A stretch of 64,000 nucleotides of DNA from Sphingomonadaceae bacterium (GTDB lineage: Bacteria; Pseudomonadota; Alphaproteobacteria; Sphingomonadales; Sphingomonadaceae), in NCBI GenBank assembly GCA_947451145.1, contig CANFXW010000010.1:62001-126000 (forward strand), in the 5' to 3' direction. Positions 42,842 through 52,412 of the stretch are shown here, one piece after another (position 1 is the first letter of the stretch; each line of letters opens with the position of its first letter). Below the pieces are notes generated by a model that did not search any database, was not told the origin of the DNA, and saw only the letters and a program-made list of their open reading frames with translations. A program made the translations under genes and the position numbers.

Positions 42842-44731
42842 CTAAATCGACGCATCGGCCTGAAACAGGCTTTCGCACGAAAATAACCCCCACAACTCCC
42901 AAACCGGCCGTTCATCCACGGGCAACTGGCGGTAGGATTCGTAAAGCTTTGCAACCCCCTCGCTGTCCAGATGCCCTGTTCCCGTCGCCGGTAGTACATC
43001 CGTTAGTAAGTACTTCATCTTATCGAGATGATGCTCAAAAGCAAGCGAGAAGTCGGCCTTCGTTTTGCGCTGCAGCACAAGTTCCGGAAGCATTCCGTCC
43101 AGCGCCATGACGTGAAGATACTTGCGGGTATCGCCCTGCAAACGCAGGCGTTCTGGCGTTGAAAAGGCAAACTCGATAAATTTCCGGGCATACATCGGTG
43201 TGCGCGGCTCATAGCCTTGACGGGCGCATTGCCGGTCAAAATGGTCACGCGCCAGCTCGCAATAGGGTTCTTTCAGGGCCATAAACATGGCCCTGCGCGC
43301 CATGTTGGAGATGGACAAGTAGCCAGACCGGTCCCGCCCGACGCGCAATTCGGTCAGCAGGCGATCAAGTTCAGGCGAAATCCAGAAGGCATTTCCGTAG
43401 GTGTTCGGACCCTTAGCCAAATTGATCTTGCGGCGAAGTGCCAGCAGCGATTTGGGCGCCAGCGGGGCGATGCCAAACCGAATAAGCCGGTAAAGTGCCT
43501 GGCGCAGGCCGATCGCGGCGCGGTCTGCGGCAAAGCTTTTTGCTGCGCTCGCCAAGTCCCATGCTCTCAGTTGTTCGTTGTAGTAAAACGGCTTGCCGCC
43601 AAGCCATTCGTCGCCGCCTTCACCGTTCATCAACACCCGACTGCCGTCGCCGACAACCGCATCGCCGATGGCAACCGCCATGGCTGTGTTGGGATAGGGA
43701 GCCATGTCGCGGTCCGCGCGCCCGCGCGCCGTGAACCAATCGAGTTCAGGAATGAAAGGGGCAATCTCACGAACGGCGACACCCAAATGGGCCGCAACGG
43801 CGCGAGCATATTCGATCTCGTCGGGGGCTGAACCTTCCTCGAACTTGTAGGTATAACCCTTGAGGCCCGGCGCAGGCAGACGTCCGGCCTGGTGCAGATA
43901 TTCGGCCTGGGCAAAAACCGCAGACGAATCCAGCCCACCACTGACATCGGCGGAAACCGGCAGATGTGAGCGGGATGCACCGCGCACGCAGTCGGCGAAA
44001 AGTTCGCGATAATGCTCGTAATAGTCTTCGTCGCGCTTGTAGGTAATGGTGACTTCGGTGGGTGGCGACCAGTATGTACAATCGTGCCTGCTGTTCGGCC
44101 CAAATCGCGACCAGGTGGCAGGGAGCAGGCGCATCACGTCTTTCCAGATCGTTTCGCCACGGGTGATCCACTCGTTGGCGAAGACCTGTGCCACCATCCG
44201 ATTGTTGGCTTCCCGCTTTACGCCGGGTGTAATGAGAATTGGGCCAGGATCAGATGCAATGATCAGCCGATTGTCGTCCCAATGATAGGTAAGTGGTTTC
44301 AATCCGGCATGATCGCGCGCACAGAATGCGGCATTGCGCCGACGATCCCAGACGACAAAGGCGAATTCGCCTTCAAGATGGACGGGACAGTCCTCGCCCC
44401 AGACCTCGTAGGCGCGCAGCACCAGCTCGGCATCGGAGCGGCTCCGCAAGTTGACGCCTCTGGCGAGCAGGTCACCGCGCAGCGCATCATAATTGTGCAG
44501 CCAGCCATCGAGCACCAGAATGATGCTTTCATCATCGTTGGCCAGCGGCTGTGCGGCTTCGAATGATTCGGCAGTAGTATGAAGTGCGCAATGACCAAGC
44601 GCCGCCTGACCCTGCCGCCAATGTGCAATACCGTCCGGCCCGCGATAGGCCATTTCCGCAGTCATGGCTTCGATGGCGCCCGGCTCGACATCGCCTCCGT
44701 CGAACCGGATGATTGCTGCAATTCCGCTCAA
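42842..44731 (-). CDS. Asparagine-synthetase-like lasso macrolactam cyclase (C protein)
   Basis: This 629-aa protein has an N-terminal class II glutamine-amidotransferase-like domain and a C-terminal synthetase domain with the PP-loop SGGLDSS at residues 264-270. Residue 2 is Ser, not the Cys used by true asparagine synthetase for glutaminase activity, so it should not use glutamine. This fits lasso cyclases, which activate an Asp/Glu side chain with ATP for attack by the peptide N-terminus. It is 28 bases upstream of the precursor gene and downstream of the JmjC-type gene. Confidence 0.85.
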   Translation of the reverse strand: MSGIAAIIRFDGGDVEPGAIEAMTAEMAYRGPDGIAHWRQGQAALGHCALHTTAESFEAAQPLANDDESIILVLDGWLHNYDALRGDLLARGVNLRSRSDAELVLRAYEVWGEDCPVHLEGEFAFVVWDRRRNAAFCARDHAGLKPLTYHWDDNRLIIASDPGPILITPGVKREANNRMVAQVFANEWITRGETIWKDVMRLLPATWSRFGPNSRHDCTYWSPPTEVTITYKRDEDYYEHYRELFADCVRGASRSHLPVSADVSGGLDSSAVFAQAEYLHQAGRLPAPGLKGYTYKFEEGSAPDEIEYARAVAAHLGVAVREIAPFIPELDWFTARGRADRDMAPYPNTAMAVAIGDAVVGDGSRVLMNGEGGDEWLGGKPFYYNEQLRAWDLASAAKSFAADRAAIGLRQALYRLIRFGIAPLAPKSLLALRRKINLAKGPNTYGNAFWISPELDRLLTELRVGRDRSGYLSISNMARRAMFMALKEPYCELARDHFDRQCARQGYEPRTPMYARKFIEFAFSTPERLRLQGDTRKYLHVMALDGMLPELVLQRKTKADFSLAFEHHLDKMKYLLTDVLPATGTGHLDSEGVAKLYESYRQLPVDERPVWELWGLFSCESLFQADASI

Positions 44732-44756
44732 TTGACGTTCCTTTGGGTCTTGGGCG

Positions 44757-45938
44757 CTATTCGCCAGACTCGATTGTGATGAAGCCCTTTTCGAACAGGC
44801 GTTTTGCCGACTGCATCAGCTGGCCAACCGACCAACGATCAGCTGCCGCTTGCATCAGTTCGCGAAATGGCATTGGCGCAGTGGCCTGATCGACTGTGGC
44901 AAGCAGTGCCAGCATGGCAGGGGTCAGCCTGTGCGATTGGCCGGCAGCCTTGAGTTCAAACCCCTGACCATCCGCTTCGGCCTGCTTTGCGGCTGGCGGC
45001 AGGCGGCGGCGCAGGGCACAGGCGATCAGGTCATTGTCGCGCGGTGCGAATGGCTTGCCAACCCGGCTCCCCGAAACCGGTACCCGCTCTCCATCCTTGT
45101 CCGCAAGGAAGGCATCAAGTCCGTGTCCGGCCATGATTTCAGCGATCCGTTTGACGAGCGCTGCTTCATGCTGGCGCAATCCTGCTTCACCGCCACGGCG
45201 CGGCAGGTCGGTCCAGACCAGATCATCGCTTCCAAGCTGATCGACTAGCCATCGGGCGTAGTCATGGCCATTAAGGCTGACAATTGTCACCGCCAGATGG
45301 AATGACTGGGCGCCCTCGTCCACCGTAGCCCGGTGCCACATGCCTCGCGGGATATAGAGCATATCACCGGCGCGCAGGGTTTTCTCCCAGAACACCGTTT
45401 CAGGTGCCTTGAATGATTGTTGCCAGCCACGGCGTGAATCGGCCGGGCGTTCGGTCGGTGAAAACAACTGCCAAACCTTCTCGCCCATAACCTGGATGAT
45501 CAGCACGTCGTGATTGTCATAGTGCGCAGCAAAGGCGCCGCCGCGCTGATAGGTGAGATAGCCGTTGATCAGGGTGTTCGAGCCGAGACGACGCTCTACC
45601 GCAGATTCAAGTGCGAGCAGGCGCGGCACAAGCGGGCCGAAATTGTCCAGTACAAGGGTGGCCCCCCTGCGCATCAGGTCTTCAAGTGCGGGGCTATCGA
45701 CCGGGCCATCGGCAGTGGACCACATGACATCGGGCACCAGGTTGCCCGAGCGGGCTACACGTATGCGCGGAGACGCCAGCGCACCGTTGGCGAGCATCAC
45801 ATTGACCGCATCCACGCCGACGAGGTTGGAAATCACATCGGGGTTGCCGCCCATGGGCAGAAACTGCTTGCGGGCGAAGTGATCCAGGAATCGCTCCTCA
45901 TCGCCTGAAGCAAACAGTTCAGAAAAAATCGACGACAT
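44757..45938 (-). CDS. JmjC/cupin_4 domain protein (RoxA-like Fe(II)/2OG oxygenase)
   Basis: The 393-aa form begins at the ATG at 45938; the 611-aa track frame is extended by an upstream non-coding stretch. A cupin/JmjC fold carries H139-Y-D141 (AHYDNHD) and H202 (PRGMWHRAT), the Fe(II) facial triad, followed by a helical and winged-helix tail. Close relatives hydroxylate Arg or His on ribosomal proteins. As first gene of the minus-strand RiPP operon it is a candidate peptide hydroxylase. ATG 46106 is a possible but less likely start because it would overlap the divergent B2 gene. Confidence 0.8.
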   Translation of the reverse strand: MSSIFSELFASGDEERFLDHFARKQFLPMGGNPDVISNLVGVDAVNVMLANGALASPRIRVARSGNLVPDVMWSTADGPVDSPALEDLMRRGATLVLDNFGPLVPRLLALESAVERRLGSNTLINGYLTYQRGGAFAAHYDNHDVLIIQVMGEKVWQLFSPTERPADSRRGWQQSFKAPETVFWEKTLRAGDMLYIPRGMWHRATVDEGAQSFHLAVTIVSLNGHDYARWLVDQLGSDDLVWTDLPRRGGEAGLRQHEAALVKRIAEIMAGHGLDAFLADKDGERVPVSGSRVGKPFAPRDNDLIACALRRRLPPAAKQAEADGQGFELKAAGQSHRLTPAMLALLATVDQATAPMPFRELMQAAADRWSVGQLMQSAKRLFEKGFITIESGE

Positions 45939-46096
45939 CGCTTGGCCAGCCCCTGCTGCCTGCAAACTGAATTCCGCAGCCCGCAGCCCGCTGCTGCCGC
46001 TGCCGGTTACAGCCCGCAGGGTCGCGGCGCAAGATGCGTTGCTTTTTGCGCAAGCCTGGACACTATGCTTAAGCGATATGCCCATGCCAAGAAATT

Positions 46097-46582
46097 GTGA
46101 AGTCATCCGTGCCCGACCGTCTGGAATTTGATCCTGCCTCACCGATGGGGGCGGGTCCGGCCTTGTGGCCGGCGATTGTCCGGGCCGTGTTCGAGCTGGC
46201 GCTCGCACGCATCCGGCATCAAACCCTGGATTCGCGTGATCTCTCCTTTGCCGATACCACCAGCGATGCTGGCGCAAAGCCCGCACCGGCCTCTCGCGAA
46301 TTGGAATTTGCGCGCTTGCTGGCCCGGCTGATCCCCCGCGTGGCCCGCCGCATGCCGTGGCGATCGGATTGCCTTGTCCAGGCACTTGCGGCGCAGCGCT
46401 GGTTGGCGAGAAAAGGCGTGCCATCGCGCCTGCAAATCGGCGGTCGCAAGACCCTGGAGAAAGGCTTCGAGGCCCACGCCTGGCTGACTGTCGGCGATCT
46501 GGTGGTAACCGGCTGGGATATAGAGAATTTCGCCCAGTTCGCCCCATTTTCACCGCCGCAGGCGAAAACGGCCAGCAAATAA
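46097..46582 (+). CDS. Lasso peptide biosynthesis B2 protein (transglutaminase-like leader protease)
   Basis: This 161-aa protein has a transglutaminase-like fold with the catalytic set C92 (WRSDCLVQAL), H127 (EAHAWL) and D134. This is the B2 type that removes the leader of lasso precursors with help from B1. It starts at GTG 46097; a GTG at 46109 is an alternative. It diverges from the JmjC-type gene and is followed 86 bases later by rpe, so it closes the cluster. The short gap to the divergent gene leaves little space for both promoters. Confidence 0.88.
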   Translation: MKSSVPDRLEFDPASPMGAGPALWPAIVRAVFELALARIRHQTLDSRDLSFADTTSDAGAKPAPASRELEFARLLARLIPRVARRMPWRSDCLVQALAAQRWLARKGVPSRLQIGGRKTLEKGFEAHAWLTVGDLVVTGWDIENFAQFAPFSPPQAKTASK

Positions 46583-46668
46583 GGGCAATCACCTACAGGA
46601 TACAGTGTGGAAAAGCCCTGTCCTTGCCTTGCCGCCCCTAGATAGGGTGTTAAGGCCATTGCCCATAC

Positions 46669-47331
46669 ATGGCCATTCCTCTGATTTCCCCCTCGATCCT
46701 TTCTGCCGATTTCGCCCGGCTGGGCGAAGAGGTGCGCGCAATCGATGCAGCGGGGGCCGACTGGATTCATGTTGACGTGATGGACGGGCATTTCGTCCCC
46801 AATATTACCATTGGCCCGATGGTGGTGAAGGCGCTGCGTCCGCACACGGCCAAGGTGTTTGACGTCCACCTGATGATCAGCCCGGTCGATAGCTACATTC
46901 AGGCCTTTGCCGATGCCGGGGCGGATATCATTACCGTCCATCCCGAAGCCGGTGCCCATACCCACCGGACAGTCCAGCTGATCAAGAGCTGCGGCAAGCT
47001 GGCAGGCGTCTCGCTCAATCCGGCGACCCCGGCCAAGATGCTCGACTATCTGATCGACGATATCGATCTGGTGCTGGTGATGAGCGTCAATCCGGGCTTT
47101 GGCGGGCAGAGCTTCATCTCCAGCCAGCTGCGCAAGATCGAGGCGGTGCGCAAGATGATCGAAAAATCGGGCCGCGATATCCGGCTTGAGGTTGATGGCG
47201 GGGTCGATGCGGTAACCGCGCCGCTCTGCGTTGCTGCCGGGGCCGATGTGCTGGTGGCGGGAACGGCAACCTTCAAGGGCGGGCCGGAATGCTATGCCGC
47301 CAACATCGCCCGATTGAAGGGGTTGGCCTGA
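46669..47331 (+). CDS. rpe: Ribulose-phosphate 3-epimerase
   Basis: This 220-aa TIM-barrel enzyme interconverts ribulose 5-phosphate and xylulose 5-phosphate in the pentose phosphate pathway. [17 protein letters not shown] at the start and [15 protein letters not shown] carry the metal and phosphate residues; VNPGFGGQ and EVDGGV lie near the end. The stop codon is followed directly by the next start, indicating an operon with the heparinase-like gene. It is the first housekeeping gene after the RiPP locus. Confidence 0.95.
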   Translation: MAIPLISPSILSADFARLGEEVRAIDAAGADWIHVDVMDGHFVPNITIGPMVVKALRPHTAKVFDVHLMISPVDSYIQAFADAGADIITVHPEAGAHTHRTVQLIKSCGKLAGVSLNPATPAKMLDYLIDDIDLVLVMSVNPGFGGQSFISSQLRKIEAVRKMIEKSGRDIRLEVDGGVDAVTAPLCVAAGADVLVAGTATFKGGPECYAANIARLKGLA

Positions 47332-49221
47332 ATGGATGCGCCGCTCCGGGAAGTCCTTGATGACAGGCTGGGCGGATGCGACCATGATGCGGCTCACGTT
47401 GCGACAAGCGGGGCGGCAATGGCCATTCCGCTCGACAGCAACAAGCGGGAGGAGCTGGTGAACGCTGCTGCGCCTGAAGCGGAAAGCACGGTGATCGAAC
47501 CCGGCCGGATGCTCGCGCTCGCCGATTTTGCCCCGCCGTCGCTCAGCGCGGGCGAGCGGTTTTTGCGTTTCGCCTATTCAATCGGTGTTCCGGGCTCCGC
47601 GCTCACCGCGCCGCTGCGCAAGGCGCAGAAGGAACGCCTGCTCGCAGCCGCAGTTGATCCGCTGACTGGCGACAAGGTAGCAGGCACCGCGATCCGCGCC
47701 GGGCATTTCCTGCTCAACGGGGCCAAGCTGGCGATCTCGCAGGCCGATCTGGGCGGCGTCGCACGGATGTTTCCGCCGATGGAACGCTATGTCCACGGCT
47801 TCACCTGGCTGGCCGATCTTGAGGCTGCCGCGCCGCGCGAACAGTGTACGCCGGTGGCGACGCGCATTCTCTCCTCGTGGCTCGATGCCAATGCCAAGCT
47901 GCCCTCCAAGCCGGGCAAGGTCGGCGTCTGGTCAGTCGGCTTGGCGGGCACCCGCCTGCTATCGTGGCTAACCCATGCGCCGCTGATCCTTTCGTCCGAC
48001 AAGCTGCTGCGGCAGCGGGCGATGACATCGATTGCTGCCCATGCCCGCTGGCTCGACAAGAATGTGGCGCGCGGTGAAGACCTGCTCGCCCAGTTCGCCG
48101 GATGGTGCGGAATCACCGCAGCCGGCTTGCTGCTCTCTGGCGGCAAGCCGCGCCGCCTGTTTGGCGAATCGGGTCTGGTCAAGACGCTGGGCGAACTGGT
48201 CGGCGATGATGGCGGCGTGCTGGCGCGCAGTCCGCTGGCGCAAATGGAGGCGATTGCCCTCTTGGTGCGGCTCTCGGCCTGTTACTATGCCGTGGATCGC
48301 GATCCGCCCGAGGTGGTCGGCTCGATGCTCTCGCTGCTGGTGCCGCCGCTGCTGGCGCTGACCCACGGCGATGGCTCGCTGGGATCGTGGCAGGGCGGCT
48401 GGGCTGTCGGCGCAGACGAGGTTGCCGCTCTGGTAGAGGCCAGCGGTGTCCGCACCCGTCCGCTGCGTGATGCCCGCCAGTGGGGATACCAGCGCGCGGT
48501 TGCCCAGAAGACTATCCTGCAATTCGACGCCGCCCCGCCGCCGATGGCGCGCCATGCCCGGGCGGGTTGCGCCTCGACATTGGCCTTTGAACTCAGCCAC
48601 GCCAACCAGCGCCTGATCGTCAATTGCGGCGGCGCGGCGGCAGCGGGCGGCCTGATCCCGCCGCGGCTCGACTCCGGGCTTCGCGCTACGGCGGCCCATT
48701 CGACGCTGGTGCTCGACGATTCCAATTCCACCGCCGTGCTGATCGCCGGTAAGCTCGGCCCCGGGGTGAACGAGGTCGAAGTTGATCGCCGCACCATCGA
48801 GGGCGAGCGCGGCTCAGGCGCCACCCGGCTTGAGGCCAGCCACGATGGCTATGCCAGCCGCTTCGGCCTGATCCACCGCCGTATCCTGATCCTGCGCGAC
48901 GATGGCACCGAACTGCGCGGCGAAGACCTGCTGGTTCCCGCCAAGGGCAAGGGCGCGCGCGGCAAGGTTGGCTTTGCCATTCGCTGGCACGTCGGCCCCG
49001 GCATCGAGATCGGCCTGTCGGAAAACCGGCAGGGTGCAGGCCTCGCCCTGCCCGATGGCTCGTACTGGCAGTTCATTTCCAGCGGCGGCGAACTGGCCGT
49101 CGAGGATTCAATCTGGGCCGACAAGCACGGACGCCCGGTTGCCATTCAGCAACTGGTGTTGCAGGGGCTCGTTTCGCGCGGCGGGGGAACGTTCTCCTGG
49201 CTGCTGAAGAAAATGGGATAA
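47332..49221 (+). CDS. Heparinase II/III family protein
   Basis: This 629-aa protein has a helical (alpha/alpha toroid) N-terminal half and a beta-sandwich C-terminal half starting around [20 protein letters not shown], the pattern of heparinase II/III polysaccharide lyases. In sphingomonads a copy between rpe and purH is common and may act on cell-envelope or capsular polysaccharide. No signal peptide is evident. Its ATG lies immediately after the rpe stop. Confidence 0.85.
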   Translation: MDAPLREVLDDRLGGCDHDAAHVATSGAAMAIPLDSNKREELVNAAAPEAESTVIEPGRMLALADFAPPSLSAGERFLRFAYSIGVPGSALTAPLRKAQKERLLAAAVDPLTGDKVAGTAIRAGHFLLNGAKLAISQADLGGVARMFPPMERYVHGFTWLADLEAAAPREQCTPVATRILSSWLDANAKLPSKPGKVGVWSVGLAGTRLLSWLTHAPLILSSDKLLRQRAMTSIAAHARWLDKNVARGEDLLAQFAGWCGITAAGLLLSGGKPRRLFGESGLVKTLGELVGDDGGVLARSPLAQMEAIALLVRLSACYYAVDRDPPEVVGSMLSLLVPPLLALTHGDGSLGSWQGGWAVGADEVAALVEASGVRTRPLRDARQWGYQRAVAQKTILQFDAAPPPMARHARAGCASTLAFELSHANQRLIVNCGGAAAAGGLIPPRLDSGLRATAAHSTLVLDDSNSTAVLIAGKLGPGVNEVEVDRRTIEGERGSGATRLEASHDGYASRFGLIHRRILILRDDGTELRGEDLLVPAKGKGARGKVGFAIRWHVGPGIEIGLSENRQGAGLALPDGSYWQFISSGGELAVEDSIWADKHGRPVAIQQLVLQGLVSRGGGTFSWLLKKMG

Positions 49222-49229
49222 GTTTCGAG

Positions 49230-50819
49230 ATGTCAGAAGTGAAGATCCGCCGGGCGCTGCTTTCGGTGTCCGACAAGGCTGGACTGGTTGATCTGGGGCG
49301 CGCGCTGGCGGCGCGCGGGGTTGATCTGGTTTCCACCGGAGGCACGGCCAAGGCACTGCGCGATGCGGGGCTTGCGGTGCGTGATATTTCCGATCTCACC
49401 GGCTTTCCCGAAATGATGGACGGCCGCGTCAAGACACTGCACCCCAAGGTGCACGGCGGTCTGCTCGCAGTGCGCGACAATCCCGAACACGCCGCTTCGA
49501 TGGAAGAGCACGCCATTGGCGCGATCGATCTCGTCGTGGTCAATCTCTACCCGTTTGAAGCTACCGTCGCCAAGGGCGCGGAGCGCGACGAGATCATCGA
49601 GAACATCGACATCGGCGGCCCCTCGATGGTCCGCTCGGCGGCAAAGAACCACCTTTACGTGACCATCGTCACCGATCCGGCGGACTATGCGACGCTGCGT
49701 TCCGAACTGGACGCGACCGACGGTGCCACCACCTATGACTTCCGCCGCAAGCTCGCGGGCAAGGCCTATGCCGCAACGGCTGCCTATGATTCGATGATCA
49801 GCCAGTGGTTCGCCTTTGCCGATCAGGGCGAGACTTTCCCCGAAACGCTCGCGATTACCGGCCGCCGGGTGACCGAGCTTCGCTATGGCGAAAATCCGCA
49901 CCAGAAGGCCGCGCTCTATACCCCCGTCGGTCCGCACATCAGCGGCATCGCGCAGGGGACGCAGGTGCAGGGCAAGGAGCTGTCCTACAACAATTACGCC
50001 GATGCCGACGCCGCGTTTGAACTGGCCGCCGAGTTCAAGGGGCAGGACCCCGCCGTGGTCATCGTCAAGCACGCCAACCCTTGCGGCGTGGCGCAGGGCG
50101 CCAGCCTGCTCGAGGCTTGGAACGGCGCGCTGCAGTGCGATTCGGTTTCGGCCTTCGGCGGCATCGTCGCGGTCAACGTGCCGCTCGACGGACCAACGGC
50201 AGAGGCGATCTGCGAGATCTTTACCGAAGTTGTCGTCGCGCCCGCCGCTGACGAGGCTGCCCGCGCTGCTTTCGCCAAGAAGAAGAACCTGCGGCTGCTG
50301 CTCACCGGCGAGTTCCCCGATCCGCGCCGCGCCGGGCTGATGGTCAAGCCGATTACCGGCGGCATGCTGGTGCAGACGCGCGATAACGGGGCGATTACGC
50401 TGGATGACCTCAAGGTCGTGACCAAACGCCAGCCGACGAGCCAAGAACTGAAGGACTGCCTCTTCGCCTGGACAGTGGCGCGGCATGTCAAATCGAACGC
50501 CATTGTCTATGCCAAGGACGGGATCACCGCAGGCATCGGCGCAGGCCAGATGAACCGTCGCGACAGCAGCCGCATCGCCGCGATGAAGGCTTCGGAAGCT
50601 GCCGAGAAATACGGCTGGGCAAAAAGCCGCGCCTTCGGCTCCGCAGTTGCCTCGGACGCCTTCTTCCCCTTCGCCGACGGGCTGTTGGCGGCCGCCGAAG
50701 CGGGCGCGACAGCGGTGATCCAGCCGGGCGGATCAATCCGCGATGACGAGGTTATCGCGGCGGCTGACGAAGCCGGTCTGGCGATGGTCTTCACCGGAAT
50801 GCGCCATTTCCGGCACTGA
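49230..50819 (+). CDS. purH: Bifunctional AICAR formyltransferase / IMP cyclohydrolase
   Basis: This 529-aa enzyme does the last two steps of purine synthesis. The N-terminal IMP cyclohydrolase domain ([43 protein letters not shown]) is followed by the formyltransferase domain with [10 protein letters not shown] and a C-terminal block [11 protein letters not shown] and [11 protein letters not shown]. Length is normal. It starts 8 bases after the heparinase-like gene, so it is probably in the rpe operon. Confidence 0.96.
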   Translation: MSEVKIRRALLSVSDKAGLVDLGRALAARGVDLVSTGGTAKALRDAGLAVRDISDLTGFPEMMDGRVKTLHPKVHGGLLAVRDNPEHAASMEEHAIGAIDLVVVNLYPFEATVAKGAERDEIIENIDIGGPSMVRSAAKNHLYVTIVTDPADYATLRSELDATDGATTYDFRRKLAGKAYAATAAYDSMISQWFAFADQGETFPETLAITGRRVTELRYGENPHQKAALYTPVGPHISGIAQGTQVQGKELSYNNYADADAAFELAAEFKGQDPAVVIVKHANPCGVAQGASLLEAWNGALQCDSVSAFGGIVAVNVPLDGPTAEAICEIFTEVVVAPAADEAARAAFAKKKNLRLLLTGEFPDPRRAGLMVKPITGGMLVQTRDNGAITLDDLKVVTKRQPTSQELKDCLFAWTVARHVKSNAIVYAKDGITAGIGAGQMNRRDSSRIAAMKASEAAEKYGWAKSRAFGSAVASDAFFPFADGLLAAAEAGATAVIQPGGSIRDDEVIAAADEAGLAMVFTGMRHFRH

Positions 50820-50889
50820 TCCCACGCAGTTCACCGCAGGCCATTAACCATTCACCGCACCGGGCTTGGCCTGAGGCGATTGTTCACAC

Positions 50890-50913
50890 CTTGGCAACAT
50901 AATCCCTGCCAAG
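50890..50913. promoter_or_regulatory. Inverted repeat CTTGGCA-N10-TGCCAAG
   Basis: A perfect 7-base dyad sits in the purH-to-small-ORF gap, 35 bases before the small gene. It could be a regulator site for the 46-aa gene and msrA; there is no T-run for a terminator. Low confidence. Confidence 0.3.
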
Positions 50914-50948
50914 CAGGACACAGTAATTCTCCCTAGGCGATTCGTTAC

Positions 50949-51089
50949 ATGGACTTCCTCAAGCCCGATCTTCTGCGTTCCTTCGGCATCGGCTTCGCGC
51001 TCGGCGCTGCGGCCTTGATGATGACCCTCGGACTTGGCGGACAGCCGGGCGGCGTAGTGCCTTCGGCGGTTGCGGCGACAGCCAAGTGA
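50949..51089 (+). CDS. Small hydrophobic protein (46 aa)
   Basis: The frame ATG-50949 to TGA-51089 encodes MDFLKPDLLRSFGIGFALGA and a Gly/Ala/Leu-rich continuation with one likely membrane helix (about residues 12-30) and a short polar tail. It is below the ORF-track cutoff. AGGCGA lies about 8 bases upstream, and it ends 13 bases before the msrA start. I do not recognise a family. The membrane-helix pattern and spacing make it a plausible real gene upstream of msrA. Confidence 0.5.
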   Translation: MDFLKPDLLRSFGIGFALGAAALMMTLGLGGQPGGVVPSAVAATAK

Positions 51090-51102
51090 TGGGCCCCAAG
51101 TA

Positions 51103-51792
51103 ATGCGCCGCAGGCTTACCGCCGCTGCGCTCTCCCTGATCCTCGCCTTTGCGAGCTCATGCCAGCAGGCGGCCAATGCCGCCGCACCAGAGCATGCCTT
51201 CAACGCACCAGCCCCTGCACGCAAGGCGGCGGAGGGCGCGGGCCTCAAGGTCGCGGTGTTTTCCGGCGGCTGCTATTGGGGCGTCGAGGGCGTGTTCAGC
51301 CACGTGATCGGCGTGACCAGCGCCGTCTCCGGCTTTCAGGGCGGCGCGAAATCGACGGCGGAATACGAAGAGGTCTCCAGCGGCACCACCGGCCATGCCG
51401 AATCGGTGAGGGTCACCTATGATCCCGCCAAGGTCCGTTATGACCAGCTGCTGCAGGTGTTCTTCTCGGTGATCGCCGATCCCACCCAGCTTAACCGGCA
51501 GGGGCCGGACACCGGCACGCAATATCGTTCGGCGCTGGTGCCGCAGAGTCCGGAACAGGCCGCCGTCGCCAGCGCCTATCTCGCGCAGATGAAGGCTTCG
51601 GGCGTGTGGAAAGCGCCGATTGTCACGCGGATCGAGCCCAACAAGGGCTTCTTCCCCGCGGCTTCCGAGCATCAGGATTTCATGGCCGACAACCCAGGCC
51701 ACCCCTACATCCAGTTCTGGGATGTCGGCAAAGTGGCGGCGCTGAAGAAGATGTTTCCCGCGCTCTACAAGGCCAGCTTCACGCGAGGGTAA
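51103..51792 (+). CDS. msrA: Peptide-methionine (S)-S-oxide reductase, exported
   Basis: This 229-aa protein repairs methionine sulfoxide. The catalytic Cys57 lies in SGGCYWGVEGVF, with Tyr in the place often held by Phe. An N-terminal hydrophobic segment (MRRRLTAAALSLILAFASSC) suggests export, perhaps as a lipoprotein through Cys20, although the lipobox is imperfect. The ATG at 51103 is used because the track start is an upstream TTG. A periplasmic MsrA is consistent with the signal. Confidence 0.9.
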   Translation: MRRRLTAAALSLILAFASSCQQAANAAAPEHAFNAPAPARKAAEGAGLKVAVFSGGCYWGVEGVFSHVIGVTSAVSGFQGGAKSTAEYEEVSSGTTGHAESVRVTYDPAKVRYDQLLQVFFSVIADPTQLNRQGPDTGTQYRSALVPQSPEQAAVASAYLAQMKASGVWKAPIVTRIEPNKGFFPAASEHQDFMADNPGHPYIQFWDVGKVAALKKMFPALYKASFTRG

Positions 51793-51826
51793 ATCGGGGC
51801 AGATTCGCTTCAACCACCCAACCAAA

Positions 51827-51907
51827 CCCCGCTCACCCTGAGCCTGTCGAAGGGTGGGTGCACCGCCCTCGCGCCAGCATCCTTCGACAGGCTCAGGATG
51901 AGCGGGG
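51827..51907. repeat. Inverted repeat of the CTTCGACAGGCTCAGG type
   Basis: CCCCGCTCACCCTGAGCCTGTCGAAGG (51827-51853) and its inverted copy CCTTCGACAGGCTCAGGATGAGCGGGG (51881-51907) differ at one position. They can form a long stem with a 27-base loop between msrA and the Fur-family gene. This unit resembles intergenic repeats widespread in sphingomonad genomes and may act as a terminator or mRNA stabiliser. A single arm is at 1699-1723. Confidence 0.85.
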
Positions 51908-51952
51908 TTGTTTCAGGTTTCCAGCGCAACCCAGCGAGCCTATATAGGGCCT

Positions 51953-52411
51953 ATGGTCAGGCACCTTCATCACGAACATCACGGCGCGGCGCTGGCGAGT
52001 GCAGCGCGTTTGGCGCTGGAGGAAGCGGGCGAGCAGTGGACCGACATGCGCGCTGCGGTCTTTACCGCGCTGACTGCTGTCGAGCGTCCGGTCTCAGCCT
52101 ATGATGTCGCGGAAAGCGTTTCCAAGGCGCAGGGGCGGCGAGTGGCCGCCAATTCGGTTTACCGCATCCTCGATCTGTTCGTGCGGACCAACCTCGCGCG
52201 GCGGATCGAGAGCGCCAACGCCTATATCGCCAACCCGCACCCCGGCTGCCAGCATGACTGCATTTTCCTGATCTGCGATTGCTGCGGCAAGGCCGTGCAC
52301 ATCGATGACGATGCCCTCACCGGCGCGCTGGTCGGAGCGGCCCGTGCGGCGGGATTTGCCGATGTGAGGCCGGTGGTGGAACTGCGCGGAAACTGTTCCG
52401 ACTGTAGTTGA
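51953..52411 (+). CDS. Fur family metal-responsive repressor (Zur-like)
   Basis: This 152-aa protein has the Fur fold: a winged helix (ALTAVERPVSAYDVAESV, then NSVYRILDLFV) and a C-terminal metal and dimer domain with CDCCGKAVHID and a final CSDCS that form the structural zinc site. The pattern and a histidine-rich start (MVRHLHHEHHG) fit Zur better than Fur. The ATG at 51953 is chosen over the track start, which lies in the repeat. Targets are not identifiable in this window. Confidence 0.83.
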   Translation: MVRHLHHEHHGAALASAARLALEEAGEQWTDMRAAVFTALTAVERPVSAYDVAESVSKAQGRRVAANSVYRILDLFVRTNLARRIESANAYIANPHPGCQHDCIFLICDCCGKAVHIDDDALTGALVGAARAAGFADVRPVVELRGNCSDCS

Positions 52412-52412
52412 T

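Noticed and set aside
46219-47397. 392-aa minus-strand ORF
   Set aside because: Antisense to the B2 and rpe genes; a shadow.
49233-50486. 417-aa minus-strand ORF
   Set aside because: Antisense shadow of purH.
50852-50862. TTAACCAT half-site resembling a CtrA box
   Set aside because: A single half-site is too short to be meaningful.
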